From: Terebella lapidaria
Lineage: Eukaryota > Annelida > Polychaeta > Terebellida > Terebellidae
Assembly (NCBI GenBank): GCA_949152475.1
Contig: OX424561.1
Span: 22,934,481-22,998,480, forward strand
Length of the DNA: 64,000 nt
Direction of reading: 5' to 3'
Positions 23,351-38,600 of the stretch are shown piece after piece. The translations under genes were made by a program, and so were the position numbers. How positions within the stretch are numbered: the first letter of the stretch is position 1; every line of letters starts with the position of its first letter. The notes beneath the pieces were generated by a model. It had not been told where the DNA came from and did not search any database. It was given only the letters and a program-made list of their open reading frames with translations.

Positions 23351-23667
23351 CTAACTCTCTATGTATTTGTGCTGATTTTGTTGAAATACATCGAATCGAA
23401 TCAAAGATACTGCACCTTCTGCAAGCCTCACGAACTGGAGCCTCCGGAGAGCCTTTACAAGAGTTTGTCGCGTGGCGTCCTGACGACTGTTCTGATTTCG
23501 CCACGTGTAGAGCATTTGGTAGATGCATTCCTCTATGTTGTTCTTGTTGCTATGTTCAAGCTGTCCAAGCACTGGCTCTTCCAGATCCAAATACCGACCC
23601 AACATCTTCCAGCTTCTCATCACCTCATGCGACTTGGCCAATTTGATCATCATCTCCGATGTCACTT
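23351..23667 (-). CDS. MIB-death gene exon 14: death domain and stop
   Basis: Acceptor CCCCTTCTACAG, two leading bases, 104 codons and TAG at 23353-23351. The domain reads LAKSHEVMRSWKMLGRYLDL, then QLEHSN, YQMLYTWRNQN and TRQTLVKALRR, the spacing and conserved Trp residues (W571, W607) of six-helix death domains as in ankyrin, UNC5 and NF-kB p105. The whole domain is in one exon entered in phase 1. The tail FDVFQQNQHKYIES has no recognised motif. Confidence 0.85.
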
Positions 23668-26600
23668 CTGTAGAAGGGGACACGTCAACAGATATGTTAA
23701 TGAAAAACCGACCTAGTTCTTTTGTTTGGGGTCAACGCTCTAAGGCTAACTTTTTGTAAGCTGATGCCGACACATGGTGAGTAAAATAAATTTTCCGTTA
23801 AATACTAACCATATTACCTTAGAATGTGGATTCGATGCAGTGTACGAGATACCAATGAACAAGTCCGTATACATTATACCTTCTCCGGGAAGTATAAACA
23901 ATCATTGAGGATGTCTTGTGGTTGTATTGATGCAAGAGGAGCGATTCTCCGAAGCGTTGTATGTGAAGTTTCCATGAACCCGTCTTGGATATGCCACCCA
24001 AAGACTAGCCATTACTGGAAGCAAATCGAGACTTCTGAATTTGACCAGGCAGCCCTAGAGCGTAGACCATGTCTTTAGAGCGCTGACACATCACAAGCCA
24101 TACAATAATGAATTATTAGAGCCCGAATTAGATGACCTTGTGCCTTTATATTGCTCACGAAGGAAGTTTGAAGTATTTGAGATCCCCAGTTCAAACGGTG
24201 TTGCTGTACATGAACCAGAAGTATAAAACACACTGTGACCAATGTTTGGACACTACATATTTGTGGACCACCTGTGTGCGAGGGCCTATTTCTGCACAGA
24301 TCATATCCCTACGGATAATTGGACAGCATGAGCGTGTACATTGGTATCTCGGACTGCATCGAATCCCCATGGTAAGGTAGTATTGTCAGTATTTAACAGA
24401 AGCATTATTTTACTCACCCTGTGTCGGTATCAGCTTCCAAAAAGTTAGCCTTACAGCGTTGACATTAACATGACCTGACCCATAAACAAAAAAACTAGAT
24501 CGGTCAACGCTCTATGCCATTTGGAAGGGTGTGAAGTAACCCAATCGGCAATCAAACATAATACGGTTCCGGTCAAACCATCTGTTACGGGGATGTTCTG
24601 GTAAGGTATAAATTGTCGCCATAGTAGTAGTAGTGGTAGTGGTGTCGAAAAGTCGAATCATACATATATTATACAGTTATGGGTAAATGGTGAGCTCAGT
24701 CAGTTATGAGTAGTTGGCTCGTACACCATGAGATTTGAAGGGGTGAAGTCAGCTCATAGTGATGTGCTGGCTGAACCTCACTCGTCCATCATGAGATTTG
24801 AAGGGGTGCAGTCAGGCAGTCAGCTCATAGTGATGTGCTGGCTGAACCCCTTCAAATCTCATGGTGGGCGAACCAACTACTCATACCTATTATATGTAAA
24901 GTTTGACGTCGTCCGCTATCCCGGATCCTCGCGGATAATCCGCTCACCGTGGGTCACGGCGGACGCACGCCCGCTATCCAAAATCCTCGCGGATAGTCCG
25001 CTCACCGAGGGAGCAGAAACGTTAACCAGGTAGCAGCCCGCCTAGCAAGCCCAGAAGTACGGACACCACTCAGACACTGGATCATCACCGTGGTGTTACC
25101 TGTGGCCGGCTCGCCGACGGCACTGCCGCAGAGATAGAACCCTGGACAGCCCGACGGTCTGCCAGAGCCTGTGTCACACCATCCCAGGGCGAGTGACCGG
25201 TGATCACAGGTACGAGCCACAAATCATCACGGTCCCCCTCCTGCACCCCCCCCCCCCCCCATGGGAATTGTCCCCAGGGCCCTCGCGGGCCTTAGCCGGT
25301 GAGTAGGGACGTAGAACTCATGGCCGAGCCCTCCGTCGTCCTCTCGCCTTGCCAGCTCTTGAGACAACTCCACTGAACAAGACGGCTTCAGAGTATTCAT
25401 AACCCCTAAAGCACGAGACACGAGGGATGACGTATGACCATTGTTACAGCACAATGGAGCGAGAGGGGTTGAGGGCGTTGCTATGCAGCGCACGTGCTTC
25501 GAATACGAAGCGGCCAAACCAAGAGTAGTGCTTACAAAGAATCTCCTGCCGTGATCTTTGGGCGAAATCGCCACATTTACTTTATTATTTATATTATATC
25601 TTGAGCATTGACAATTAAGTAGTTGTTGTTGTCGTCAGACATTCCACACGTGAGAAAACGTTATTTATTTACAATAACAAAACCACTTGGGACCCACTAT
25701 TGCTTTTTATTGGGCAGGAAGTGGCGCCAGAGACCATTATCACTTGGCAGAGTGGTCGCGGCATGTGTTCTTGTCCAATCAACAATTAGAACTCGGTACG
25801 CTAACTATCCAAAGTATAATATATATACATGTCGTATCACATTACCTTCGGCTTTCGACAGACGGCATATCGTGGGACTAACGAGCCAAGAATATTCTGC
25901 CAGGTTCACCCTCAAGCCTCCGTCATCGCGCACCTCTGTCACAACTGCTGAGGCAGTCATTGCCTGGAGGTATATAAATTATACTATACTGGTATCCTGA
26001 TCTACACAATCTACAGAACATGCACATCTGACATTGAGATTCACATAATTTATTTTGTCAGCACACAGCTCCGTGCTACCTTTCATTATCCGTTGAAAGA
26101 GTTAATCTCCAACATGACAGTAAATACATGTAATTCAAAGCATTTCGACAATATCCTGAAAGAATGCTTGGCACTGATATTTGTCTGGTATTTTAGGTTT
26201 CTTGGTTTATTACATCAGACTGATTGCATATAATGTGTTAGTTATAAATGTACTGCACACCTTTTTCATAGCATCGTCCCACTTTCCGTAGCTTTTCTGT
26301 TCCCGCTTCACAAAATCTAGATCTTTGTCCAACTTCACGTGATCTCCGACTGAAAACTTACCCCGAGTCATCCCAACTTTTCGGACTGCTTTCAGGAAGA
26401 GAACAACAGCAAATACGTATGTAGCAGGGTTCTTCAGTGTGATTTCTTTGTTTAATGTATTTATTTGACACATCAACAGGGGATACTCCTAATATTATTT
26501 TTGTCCCATGCCTGTATGAATGTCTCACGTACGTCTTTCATTGGTCAGACGCTTCTGTATAGATGTGTATTCACATTTATTTCCAACATATATAATATGT

Positions 26601-29600
26601 AAAGCCGTGTTGTGTTAAGACTTTGTTTAGTGTCCACCAGATTTCAAAATTTTAAAAATGCATAACTCGCCTACTTTCCATTCAATTGCTTTGAAATTAT
26701 AGACAGACGTGAACATTGACAACTTCTATCGACTGCATAAGTTTGACCCGGATCTGATCCGGATTACGGATTTGACATCCATTTTAATTTAACATCGAAC
26801 ACTCCATTCAACCAATACGTTTTGTTGTATTTCGGTCTGATATACATAGTTCACGTTGATTTTTTTGCAGAAAGTGGCGGATCGTCATTGTATATGAAGT
26901 AGAAAATTTTAATGTGGATCTGATCCGGATTACGGATTTGACAGCTGTTTGAATTTAACATTGAAAATTCAGTCATCGCATACAGTTTTTGCGCAAGCGT
27001 CCTGAATCTCTCTTCGATGGATAGGTATGTTCACTGAAACAGTACCGCCCATTTGTGAAAGAAAATGACAAAACTAGGTGAGTGTGTTTTCCAGCACGCG
27101 GGAAAGATCGAGTTTGAACTGGCGGAAGAATACCAGAGAGCACGAGACCGAAGGTCGAGTGCTTTCTGGTGTTCTTCCGTTCAAACTCAACCCCTGTAAA
27201 TTAAAGTAAAATTGAACCAAAGATTGAAAGAACTTCTTACAATCTTTGATTGTACTCAAGGACCCTGAGTAGAAGACCCGTAAACATGTGCGTTGCTAGG
27301 AAACAATATAAACAATGCAGATCACCGGGTCGTCAAATACTTTGTATTATGACGTCACAGTGGTTGTACGTTTTCTAAATGGTTACATGTTACTAAGGCT
27401 GAATCGCGTGATGTTTCATTGTGACGTCATAGAACACTCGCGCTTTAATTGTTCTTTAAAGAAAAACGCATTCAGACAAGTGCATGTGAAACGTGAAGCA
27501 AAAATGTGAAGAAAAAAATAGTGCAAACATGATGTTTCCGGCAAAGGTTATCACACTGTCGGAAATCACTGTGTGTTCTCACTGTTTGTAGTTTAAGATA
27601 AATTCATAGCATGTGATAATTTGGAATATTGATAACGTCACCAAAAATTCTTGAAAACTCGAAAAATCCCTATCTCTAACATTGAGTGAATAGTCAAACA
27701 TTCATAACTCCCTTAGTTTTCATTATAAATTCATTGAATTGCTTTGAAATTTCAGACAGACGTGTACAATGACAACACTAGGTGAGTGTGTTTTCCAGCA
27801 CGCGGGGAAGATCGAGTTTGAACTGGCGGAAGAATACAAGAGAGCACGAGACCGAAGGTCCAGTGCTTTCTGATGTTCTTCCACCAGTTCAAACGAGATC
27901 TTTCCCATGTGCTGGAAAACACACGAAACAGGTTTAGTTTCTATCACATGCTATGAATTTGTGATTCTGAAATATTTGAAAACTCAACCCCTTGCAAGAT
28001 CTTCTTTAATACAATCTTTGATTGTAATCAAGACTCGTTCCACTCATGAGTGAACGAGAGAGTGTACTGTGTATTTCTAAAAGGCCCGTGAACATGTGCG
28101 TTGCTAGGAAACAGTATAAACAATGCAGATCACCGGGTAGTCAAAAACTTTGTATTATGATGTCACAGTGGCTGTACGTTTTCTGCATGGTTATATGTTA
28201 CTAAGGCTGAATCGCGTGATGTTTCATTGTTACGTCATAGAACACTCGTGCTTTCATTGTACTTTCAAATCAAAACGCATTCAGACAAGTGCATGTGAAT
28301 TTGTGTAATGTGAAGCAAAAATTAAAGAAAAAATAGTGCAAACATGATGTTTCCGGCAAAGGTTATCACACTGTCGGAAATCACCGTGTGTTCCACCACT
28401 GTTTGTAGTTTAGTATAAATTCATAGCATGTGATAAAATGATTGACCACGTAAGTTCTATTGACCAAATGAGTTTGATCTGAATCCGATCCAGATTACGA
28501 ATTTGACAGCTATTTGAATTTTTAAATTGAAAACTCCATTAATACTTTATGTTATACGTTGGTCAATTATGCATAGTGCACTTTGACTTTTTGCACAAAC
28601 TGGCAGATAATACCGGTGACGGTTTTCGCTTAAACTGACAATAAATGATCCGGAATTCCGGATCCGATCCAGATTACGGATTGTGAATTGACCTTTTGTA
28701 AATATATCGAGTAGTAGCTCGTTTGAAAGGTCTTCGATAGTGCTTTCCAAATATGTCCCTTTTTTCGAAATCTGACGTCATTATGACGTAAAACGTCCCT
28801 TTTGTCATACATTCAGGGTTCATAACATTTATAAATACACTAGTCTACCAAGTATTTTGTTACCACTCTGCCATCCATATTTCTAGCTTGAACTCAAACA
28901 TGGAGTATGTTTTCTGCAGTACGAGCGCTCCAGACCACGTGATTTTGGTGATCCTAATTTTGAAAAAGATTTTGCCAAGTTTGGCCTTCTGGCCTATGGT
29001 ATCTCGTTTATGTATTGATCAGTTCTCGGCCCGTTGGATACGACGCTGATTCTCAGGCATAAGCCTAAGTATGGTCTCAGAACTCATTTTTAACGCACGA
29101 AAGAGGGCATCGCACTGATCATTGTGGTTTTTACGGCATGTCATTATCATAATTAGTTCCAAAGTTATGAGGATTTTTATCACAATTTTTAACCCAAAAT
29201 TGACACCTAATTAAGTATTATGATGAGCATTCATGACGTCACAACGGGAACACATTTTAATTAGCTACATGAAAGTCTTGAAATCAAATATTTGATTGAA
29301 GATATCAGTTTAATTCAATATTTTCAATGTTTAATATGAAATATAAGCAGTATTTAGTTATCTCAATTGGTTACCATGGTAACCATTCTTTTGATAAAGC
29401 CTATAGCAACCATGGTTGCTAGGGGCCTGTTTGTCAGTAATATCCTATTTTGTTGCTCAAGAAAGTGAAAATATCAATTATCTTCATTTATTTATCTCAT
29501 ACAAAGCTTTCAAAACCCAATTTTGCTTTTAGGCTGTGAGTTACGCCCTTAGCAACCATGGTTGCTAGGGGCAGTATCAAAGGAATGGTTGCTATGCTGG

Positions 29601-32600
29601 TGGACCACTCTACATAATCATGGTATAAATTTATGTAGCTACATCTTCCAATACTATACATTTGTGATACCATGCAAATCAACATCAGAATGACACTCTG
29701 AGTCACTTATTAAAATCAATATCCCGGTGTGACGTCATGAATACTAATTATAATAGCTGATGAGGCAAAATATTACAGTGAAAATATGACCCAAATTGCC
29801 CACAAAAAGTTTAATATTTCGATAACTAAACGAGATAAATCGATTTTGTAAAAACCATTGTGTTTATTTCAATATGTTCTTCAATATAAAATCTGAACAT
29901 CTATTTTGACTTTACTTAGGCTTTAACCATTCTCATGTACTGCACTATAAACAGCTGATAAATGGGCTTGGCGGCAAGTTCGAACCGCATTTGCCCGAGA
30001 CAATGAGAAAGTGTGATCGACATATGTACGTGTAGATTATTGAATCAATACAATCTTGAATCCGTTGTTGTTCATCAGGTATGTGTGCATTTCATATTTA
30101 ATTCATAAGCCTATATCGTTCGGTTAAATAGCAGGTATTGTGAAATGTAAAGTAATTTCATGTTATAAACATGATAGCAACATTTCAGTTTGTATATTTT
30201 AACATTGTCGCAGATATTACTCTCAGTTTCCAATATTTAGAAAAAAAATTGTATTGAGGATCAAAATCATTCCAGCCAGCATATTTGTTTCATTGAGTTC
30301 AAAATAAATGTTTATTTATTCTGAATATGAATGAAGTAGGGTTTTTTCATTGGTCGCCGCATCAGCGGCGGCCTATATCAAATACAAAGTTACTTTAACT
30401 TCCGGTGCCGCTTAGCACAGTGCACCTTTTTCCACCTGCCGCTCAGCGCACGAACAGATATCTAGCACAAACATCATCCAATTTTATTAGTTTATTTGAC
30501 CGACGATCTCACAGCAAGAATTTTTTGGCCAACGCATTTGTTTCATGCGGCGACCACTTTTGCTACTCTGGATCCCTGACGTTTACTTGTCATAATATAC
30601 GGATAAGAATTGGAATCATTTCCATATCCGGGGGAGGATATGGTAGCAATTTTCTTTTCTTTTTTGGGAGAGGGCGGGGGGTGAGTAACGTGGTGTAAGA
30701 TACATTAAGCTGTCGTGGTGCTGATGACGTGCTCGAGCTCTAACACGGTGGGTAGACAGACAGTAGTCTTGCATGATTTCCGAACTCTAAATGATGCACT
30801 AAGAAAGAGTACCAACCATATCACGAAATATTTAAGTAACTCATGTTGATAGGGAAGAATTTTCGGTAAAATTAAACAACGTTTTGTGTTTGAAATGTCT
30901 CACACTGCAATGAAGTTTGATCAAAAGAAATAGCCGCCGAGTGAAATAATGGGTTGTATTTCTGTCGTCGTCGTTTATTTGCAAGGTACATGACAATCTA
31001 CACAGCTATACAGACATGTTCTATTGTAATTCCAACTCTTGCAGCAAAATATTATCTATAATCATCACATATAACATTTTAAATTATTTATGCATATTTA
31101 CACACTCTAACATGATTGGCAAAAATTTAGCATCTCACTCTTGCATGATTCGTCATGATCGAACCTTTGCATACCGAGACAGAGATCTCTGTGATGGAGG
31201 CACGTGTTAATAACTATAAATGGTGCATCCTAAGTTATGCTTGAATGAATCGTTACACCAGATAACTATCCGATAATTCATTCATTTAGATAGCAGATGG
31301 TTTCTCTGTCACTGTAACCTAAAATCTCACCCGAGAAGAGGCCGTCGGCTCTGCATCGAAATTTGTCAGTAGCCCATACTAAATAAGATGTGTACTTTCC
31401 GAAAAGAGAAAACAAAATTGGGGTCACCTGCGGATGCTCCCTCGTGGACGATATTTATGGATATATACTAGATCATATCAAATTATGGCTTTGCAACCCG
31501 AGTTACCAAATTTATTACCGGAAACCCCCGTAAACAAGCCCGTCCGTTAATTTGCCCATGAGTGTATTTACTGTTTTTTTTTTTTCGAAAATATATATTT
31601 GTTATTTTTAGCTTACCGGTCCGTATAGGAAATGATATATGCAAAATATTCTGATGACCTTGACTTTGACCTTTGACCTCATTTCCAAGGTCAGAGCACA
31701 AAAATTGCTAGTATCTTGTTTATTATTTACTTTACAGCTTAGGAATCAATTGTGGACATATAGGATATATGCTGAATATTATCGTGACCTTGAGTATGAC
31801 CTTTGACCTCATTTTCAAGGTCAGATCACAAAATGGCTAATATCTCGCTTATCATCTACTTTACAGCTTGGGAAATAATTATGAACATGTACATGTATGG
31901 AATGATCTTGCGACGAATGAATGAATATTCTTGCGACCTCGAATTTGATCTTTGACCATACTTTCAAGGTCCCTGAACAAATTGGCTGAGATCTGCAACA
32001 TATATTGTCCGGTACCCTTCCTTAGCCCTTGGAATAAATTTTATAAACATATATCACGATGAAATAACTACCAGTATTCAAATCTGGAAGTGAACATAAT
32101 ACATTAATTAGGTCCTACTAAGATTTGGGTGACGGCAACACCTGTCAAACTCAGTTTGACCATTCTCATGTACTGCACTATAAACAGCTGATAAATGGGC
32201 TTGGCGGCAAGTTCGAACCGCATTTGCCCGAGACAATGAGAAAGTGTGATCGACATATGTACGTGTAGATTATTGAATCAATACAATCTTGAATCCGTTG
32301 TTGTTCATCAGGTATGTGTGCATTTCATATTTAATTCATAAGCCTATATCGTTCGGTTAAATAGCAGGTATTGTGAAATGTAAAGTAATTTCATGTTATA
32401 AACATGATAGCAACATTTCAGTTTGTATATTTTAACATTGTCGCAGATATTACTCTCAGTTTCCAATATTTAGAAAAAAAATTGTATTGAGGATCAAAAT
32501 CATTCCAGCCAGCATATTTGTTTCATTGAGTTCAAAATAAATGTTTATTTATTCTGAATATGAATGAAGTAGGGTTTTTTCATTGGTCGCCGCATCAGCG

Positions 32601-35600
32601 GCGGCCTATATCAAATACAAAGTTACTTTAACTTCCGGTGCCGCTTAGCACAGTGCACCTTTTTCCACCTGCCGCTCAGCGCACGAACAGATATTCTAGC
32701 ACAAACATCATCCAATTTTATTAGTTTATTTGACCGACGATCTCACAGCAAGAATTTTTTGGCCAACGCATTTGTTTCATGCGGCGACCACTTTTGCTAC
32801 TCTGGATCCCTGACGTTTACTTGTCATAATATACGGATAAGAATTGGAATCATTTCCATATCCGGGGGAGGATATGGTAGCAATTTTCTTTTCTTTTTTT
32901 GGAGAGGGCGGGGGGTGAGTAACGTGGTGTAAGATACATTAAGCTGTCGTGGTGCTGATGACGTGCTCGAGCTCTAACACGGTGGGTAGACAGACAGTAG
33001 TCTTGCATGATTTCCGAACTCTAAATGATGCACTAAGAATGAGTACCAACCATATCACGAAACATTTAAGTAACTCATGTTGATAGGGAAGAATTTTCGG
33101 TAAAATTAAACAACGTTTTGTGTTTGAAATGTCTCACACTGCAATGAAGTTTGATCAAAAGAAATAGCCGCCGAGTGAAATAATGGGTTGTATTTCTGTC
33201 GTCGTCGTTTATTTGCAAGGTACATGACAATCTACACAGCTATACAGACATGTTCTATTGTAATTCCAACTCTTGCAGCAAAATATTATCTATAATCATC
33301 ACATATAACATTTTAAATTATTTATGCATATTTACACACTCTAACATGATTGGCAAAAATTTAGCATCTCACTCTTGCATGATTCGTCATGATCGAACCT
33401 TTGCATACCGAGACAGAGATCTCTGTGATGGAGGCACGTGTTAATAACTATAAATGGTGCATCCTAAGTTATGCTTGAATGAATCGTTACACCAGATAAC
33501 TATCCGATAATTCATTCATTTAGATAGGAGATGGTTTCTCTGTCACTTTAACCTAAAATCTCACCCGAGAAGAGGCCGTCGGCTCTGCATCGAAATTTGT
33601 CAGTAGCCCATACTAAATAAGATGTGTACTTTCCGAAAAGAGAAAACAAAATTGGGGTCACCTGCGGATGCTCCCTCGTGGACGATATTTATGGATATAT
33701 ACTAGATCATATCGAATTATGGCTTTGCAACCCGAGTTACCAAATTTATTACCGGAAACCCCCGTAAACAAGCCCGTCCGTTAATTTGCCCATGAGTGTA
33801 TTTACTGTTTTTTTTTTTCGAAAATATATATTTGTTATTTTTAGCTTACCAGTCCGTATAGGAAATGATATATGCAAAATATTCTGATGACCTTGACTTT
33901 GACCTTTGACCTCATTTCCAAGGTCAGAGCACAAAAATTGCTAGTATCTTGTTTATTATTTACTTTACAGCTTAGGAATCAATTGTGGACATATAAGATA
34001 TATGCTGAATATTATCGTGACCTTGAGTATGACCTTTGACCTCATTTTCAAGGTCAGATCACAAAATGGCTAATACCTCGCTTATCATCTACTTTACAGC
34101 TTGGGAAATAATTATGAACATGTACATGTATGGAATGATCTTGCGACGAATGAATGAATATTCTTGCGACCTCGAATTTGATCTTTGACCATACTTTCAA
34201 GGTCCCTGAACAAATTGACTGAGATCTGCAACATATATTGTCCGGTACCCTTCCTTAGCCCTTGGAATAAATTTTACAAACATATATCACGATGAAATAA
34301 CTACCAGTATTCAAATCTGGAAGTGAACATAATACATTAATTAGGTCCTACTAAGATTTGGGTGACGGCAACACCTGTCAAACTCAGTTGTATGCTACCT
34401 GATGTGCCTCCACCCTTGAATGAGGTACACCCCAGATCATTGAGAGAAGACATCTGTAAAATAAGTTGAATTAACAGCCACATAAATTCTGGGGGAAAAA
34501 AACATGACATACTACGTTTTATTTGGGAGGAATCATGCAAGAGTGGGGAGGTACATCATGCAAGAGTTCGGATTTGTTTTCTATTAATTAGCATTGCTAT
34601 TCTTTGTCTTCACAATAATTTCGATGTGCCAATCGTTGAAAATTAACCAATTCTACGTCCAGATACGATTGGTCAGATAACTATATATCAGATCAGTATA
34701 TTTTGTGAACTACTCCATAAAATATATATTTTGACCTTGTCTGATCCCACTTTCACTGTGTGCACAACTGTGTGATACTAAAGATGCGTATGAATCTTCC
34801 CCATTGATAATAAAATAGTCTAATATGTCTAATTTTCCGTGCAAATCACACAAATGTGAAAACCTTATCTGATTCCAAGCAATTCAGGTTTTCCTTCTAC
34901 TGCCATGTGCGTTTTGTTTATGCAAGAGTTCTTAGTGACCAGTTAGCGTTCGGAAATCATGCAAGAATATTGTCTGCCTACCAACCGTGTCTAATGTCGA
35001 ATCTCGCAGTTAGCTGCATTTTCTTGTTCCAAATTCGTTTTTATATTTGGTAATATTGTAATTACACACAGAACAAAAATCCCCATGTGTAGCGAATGTT
35101 CATGACGTAAATAGCACACTTTTTATTATTACAAGGAGCAAAACGAATCAAATGTTTCTTCCACATATATGTAGGAATTATTTCCTCTGCATAACAAACG
35201 TTTTCAGCAAAAAATGTTTTATACATGAATAGTTTTCTGCAGTGCAGTGGATATGTGCATTGGATACGTTTATTACACGAAATTTTCTCACATTCACATA
35301 GGAAATTATGTATAAATTTTTGTTTATATATGTTAATACAAACTGGTCTACACAGGAACATTTGCTCTGCGTATGAAATATTTGCTACGTGATAGTTTAG
35401 CATTAAAGTTTAGATAAGGTCATCCTTAATACCCCTTAGACATGTTTGTCTAGGGCAACGAGTCCGAAAATAACGTTCATTTCGCTGTACGACGTACCGT
35501 TTTCGAGATATCGACGAAAACGAAAAATGCCGACTCGGCAGAAAAATTCAAGGTCAAGGTCAAAGGTCATCCTTATTACCCTTTAGACATGTTTGTCTAG

Positions 35601-38600
35601 GGCGACAAGTCCGAAAATAACGTCCGTTTCGCTCTACAACGCACCGTTTCTGAGATATCGACGAAAACGAAAAATGCCGACACGGCGAAAAAAATTTAGG
35701 TGAAAGTCAAAGTTCATCCATAATAACGTCTGTTTCGCTCTACGACGCACCGTTTCCGAGATATCGACGAAAACGAAAAATGCTGACTCGGCAGAAAAAT
35801 TCAAGGTCAAGGTCGAAGGTCATCCTCAATATCCCTTAGACTTGTTTGTCTAGGGCGACGAGTCCGAAAATAACGTCCGTTTCGCTCTACGATGCACCAT
35901 TTCTGAGATATCGACGAAGACGAAAAATGCCGACACGGCGATAAAATTTTAGGTGAAAGTCAAAGTTCATCCTTAATAACGTCCGTTTCGCTCTACGACG
36001 CACCGTTTTCGAGATTTCGAAGAGAACGAAAATGCTGACTCGGCAGAAAAATTCAAGGTCAAGGTCGAAGGTCATCCTCAATATCCCTTAGACTTGTTTG
36101 TCTAGGGTGACGAGTCCGAAAATAAAAACGTCCGTTTCGCTCTACGAAGCACCGTTTCTGAGATATCGCCGAAACCGAAAAATGCCGACACAGCGAAAAA
36201 ATTTTAGGTGAAAGTCAAAGTTCATCCATATTACCCCTTAGACATGTTTGTCTAGTGCCGCGAGGCCGAAAATAACGTCCGTTTCGCTCTACGACGCACC
36301 GTTTCCGAGAAATCGACAAAAACGAAAAATGCCGACTCGTCAAAAAAATTCAAGGTTAAGGTCGAAGGTCATCCTTAATACCCCTTAGACATGTTTGTCT
36401 AGAGCGACGAGTCCGAAAATAACGTCCGTTTCGCTCTACGACGCACCGTTTCCAAGATATGCAGGAAATCTCAAGGATGACTGGGCGAAAACTCTCCCGA
36501 CCTCTAGGTCAAAGGAGATCCCAAAATCTTCCATGCAAAGTTCTGCAGCCATTGCCTACATACTTTTTGAGTTATCGTGAGGAAACAAAGTCCCAAAAAC
36601 AACATTGATTTCATCCTCACGGACCTCGGATCCGGCTGAAAAACAATAGGGTTCTTCCACATAATATGTCTGACCAATGCTGAAAATTTGGCGAAGATAC
36701 ATCGAGGCAAACTAAAGTTATCGGTCGGAAACCAAAACGCAGAAAAAAAAGGGAAAAAAAAATTCTGCTATAACCATAAAGACTTTTCTTCTGAAATGCC
36801 TTAATGAGCCACATTATGTTTCAGACATGGGATCTTGTAATGAGAAGTTCATTCGTCTGATGCATCTCCATCAGTGGCTCTAGAGCCTAACACTACCGAG
36901 TATGAATTGGGAACCCAATGATGCAATGTAACAAATGATGTCAGTGGCGTGCCTGATATTTTTTCCAGAGGAGCCCAAACTTTCGCAATTTCCGATTATG
37001 GATATATTGTGATAGGCAATGTTGTGATACATCATGGTGTGATGTATATTATTTGCTCGGGATTGTTTTTGCAACAGCGAACAATAGTACAATAGCGAAC
37101 ATAATTTTCTATCACTCATCAATTCACCAAAAAGCAAAGGAGCAGCCTATACGGCGTGGGGTCTGGGGCCCGGTGAAGGGCCACAGAAGCCAGAGTTTTT
37201 TTCATGTTCTGTGGTTGAGTTTGAGCTCTTCTCTGGCTCTAAATGGGTACTTTTAATTCCCCACAAACATGCAATTATATTGTCATGTTGATATGTAAAT
37301 ATATGTATCTCGAAACTATACATCATGTCACTTTACATATTTCATTTCACATTTAACATAATAATGATGATGACACTCAATTGTCACCACACATGTGCGA
37401 TTTGAACGTGTACGGGCACAGTGAGCAACTCAATAATAATGAAAGCAGAGTCATAATTGCTATATACTAGTATTCAATACACACGACGTTTATGCCAGCA
37501 GACACACTTCAATCGACACTAATATAAGAGAGATTCATTCCAACATCTGTGAAATGTTTATTACGATCAATGACTTACGCATGTTATGTAATGCTGTACT
37601 TAACTGATTTTTTAATCAGAGATTTTTTTTGAAAAAAATATTGAGGGAGCTCCCTCCCTTCTCCCTAAATCTAATCCCCCCGGGTACGACACCCTTGAAC
37701 TTCGGCAAAAGTATGTTGACTCTAGTTACAATCGATGCACATCGTCTTTGCACAACTTTCGTTTCGGAATCCACGAATTGTTGTCAATGCATCATGAAGC
37801 ATGCAGCAAAGAGCCTGAAGCTGTATGTTTCCAGTAAATATTCTCGTCGAGACTTCCATTCATGAATTTAGACGATTTTGATATACAGAGATATGATGAT
37901 ATTTATAATTCTGCGGCCTCGTGGAATATTGCCGAAGTCACTTTGATCAAAATTTCTCCTAATTTTAAATACCTCATTTTCTCACGTTTTTACAATTATC
38001 ATTCACCTGCCGATTTCCTGAATTTCCGCAGAAATGATGCCGGGCTGCCAACCCCCCCCCCCCCCCCGCCCCTCCGTCAGGTACACCACTGAATGATGTG
38101 GTAACTCGTGTGATCAATTGGATGGGGATGGCAAATGATTTATAAAGCTGTGTGCCTCGGTGATAATTATCATACAGAACTTCCGGACAAATGGTGCTAC
38201 CCTGATCATCTGTGCTGCGTCAAAACCCACTCATACCGTCGAAAGAGTAGTTGCACATTACCTTGTTTAGGTGCTTTAAATTTCGACGCTTCACTGCATA
38301 TTTCTGTGTTCAATATGTACGTCTTGTCCCCAAATGACACCACCAGGTCGTTTGACACTGTGACATCACGAAGAATGCCGACAACACCTGTACCTGAAAG
38401 CTTGAAATGCCACACGGTTTTTAAGTAAAAAAAAAACAGGCATATAGAATACAAGACGGACATTTCGAACGCAGTCATTCATCCCGCGAGAAGTTCGACC
38501 AATGTATAATCACTTACCTCCTCTAAATCGTCGTCCCACCCACCATGACCTTGTTGCTTGACTTTGACCTCCTTAAATTCCTTGGTAATCACGACTTTAT

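Noticed and set aside
23224..23759. Plus-strand ORFs of 115-140 codons
   Set aside because: Antisense to the death-domain exon, which has splice signals and a recognisable domain.
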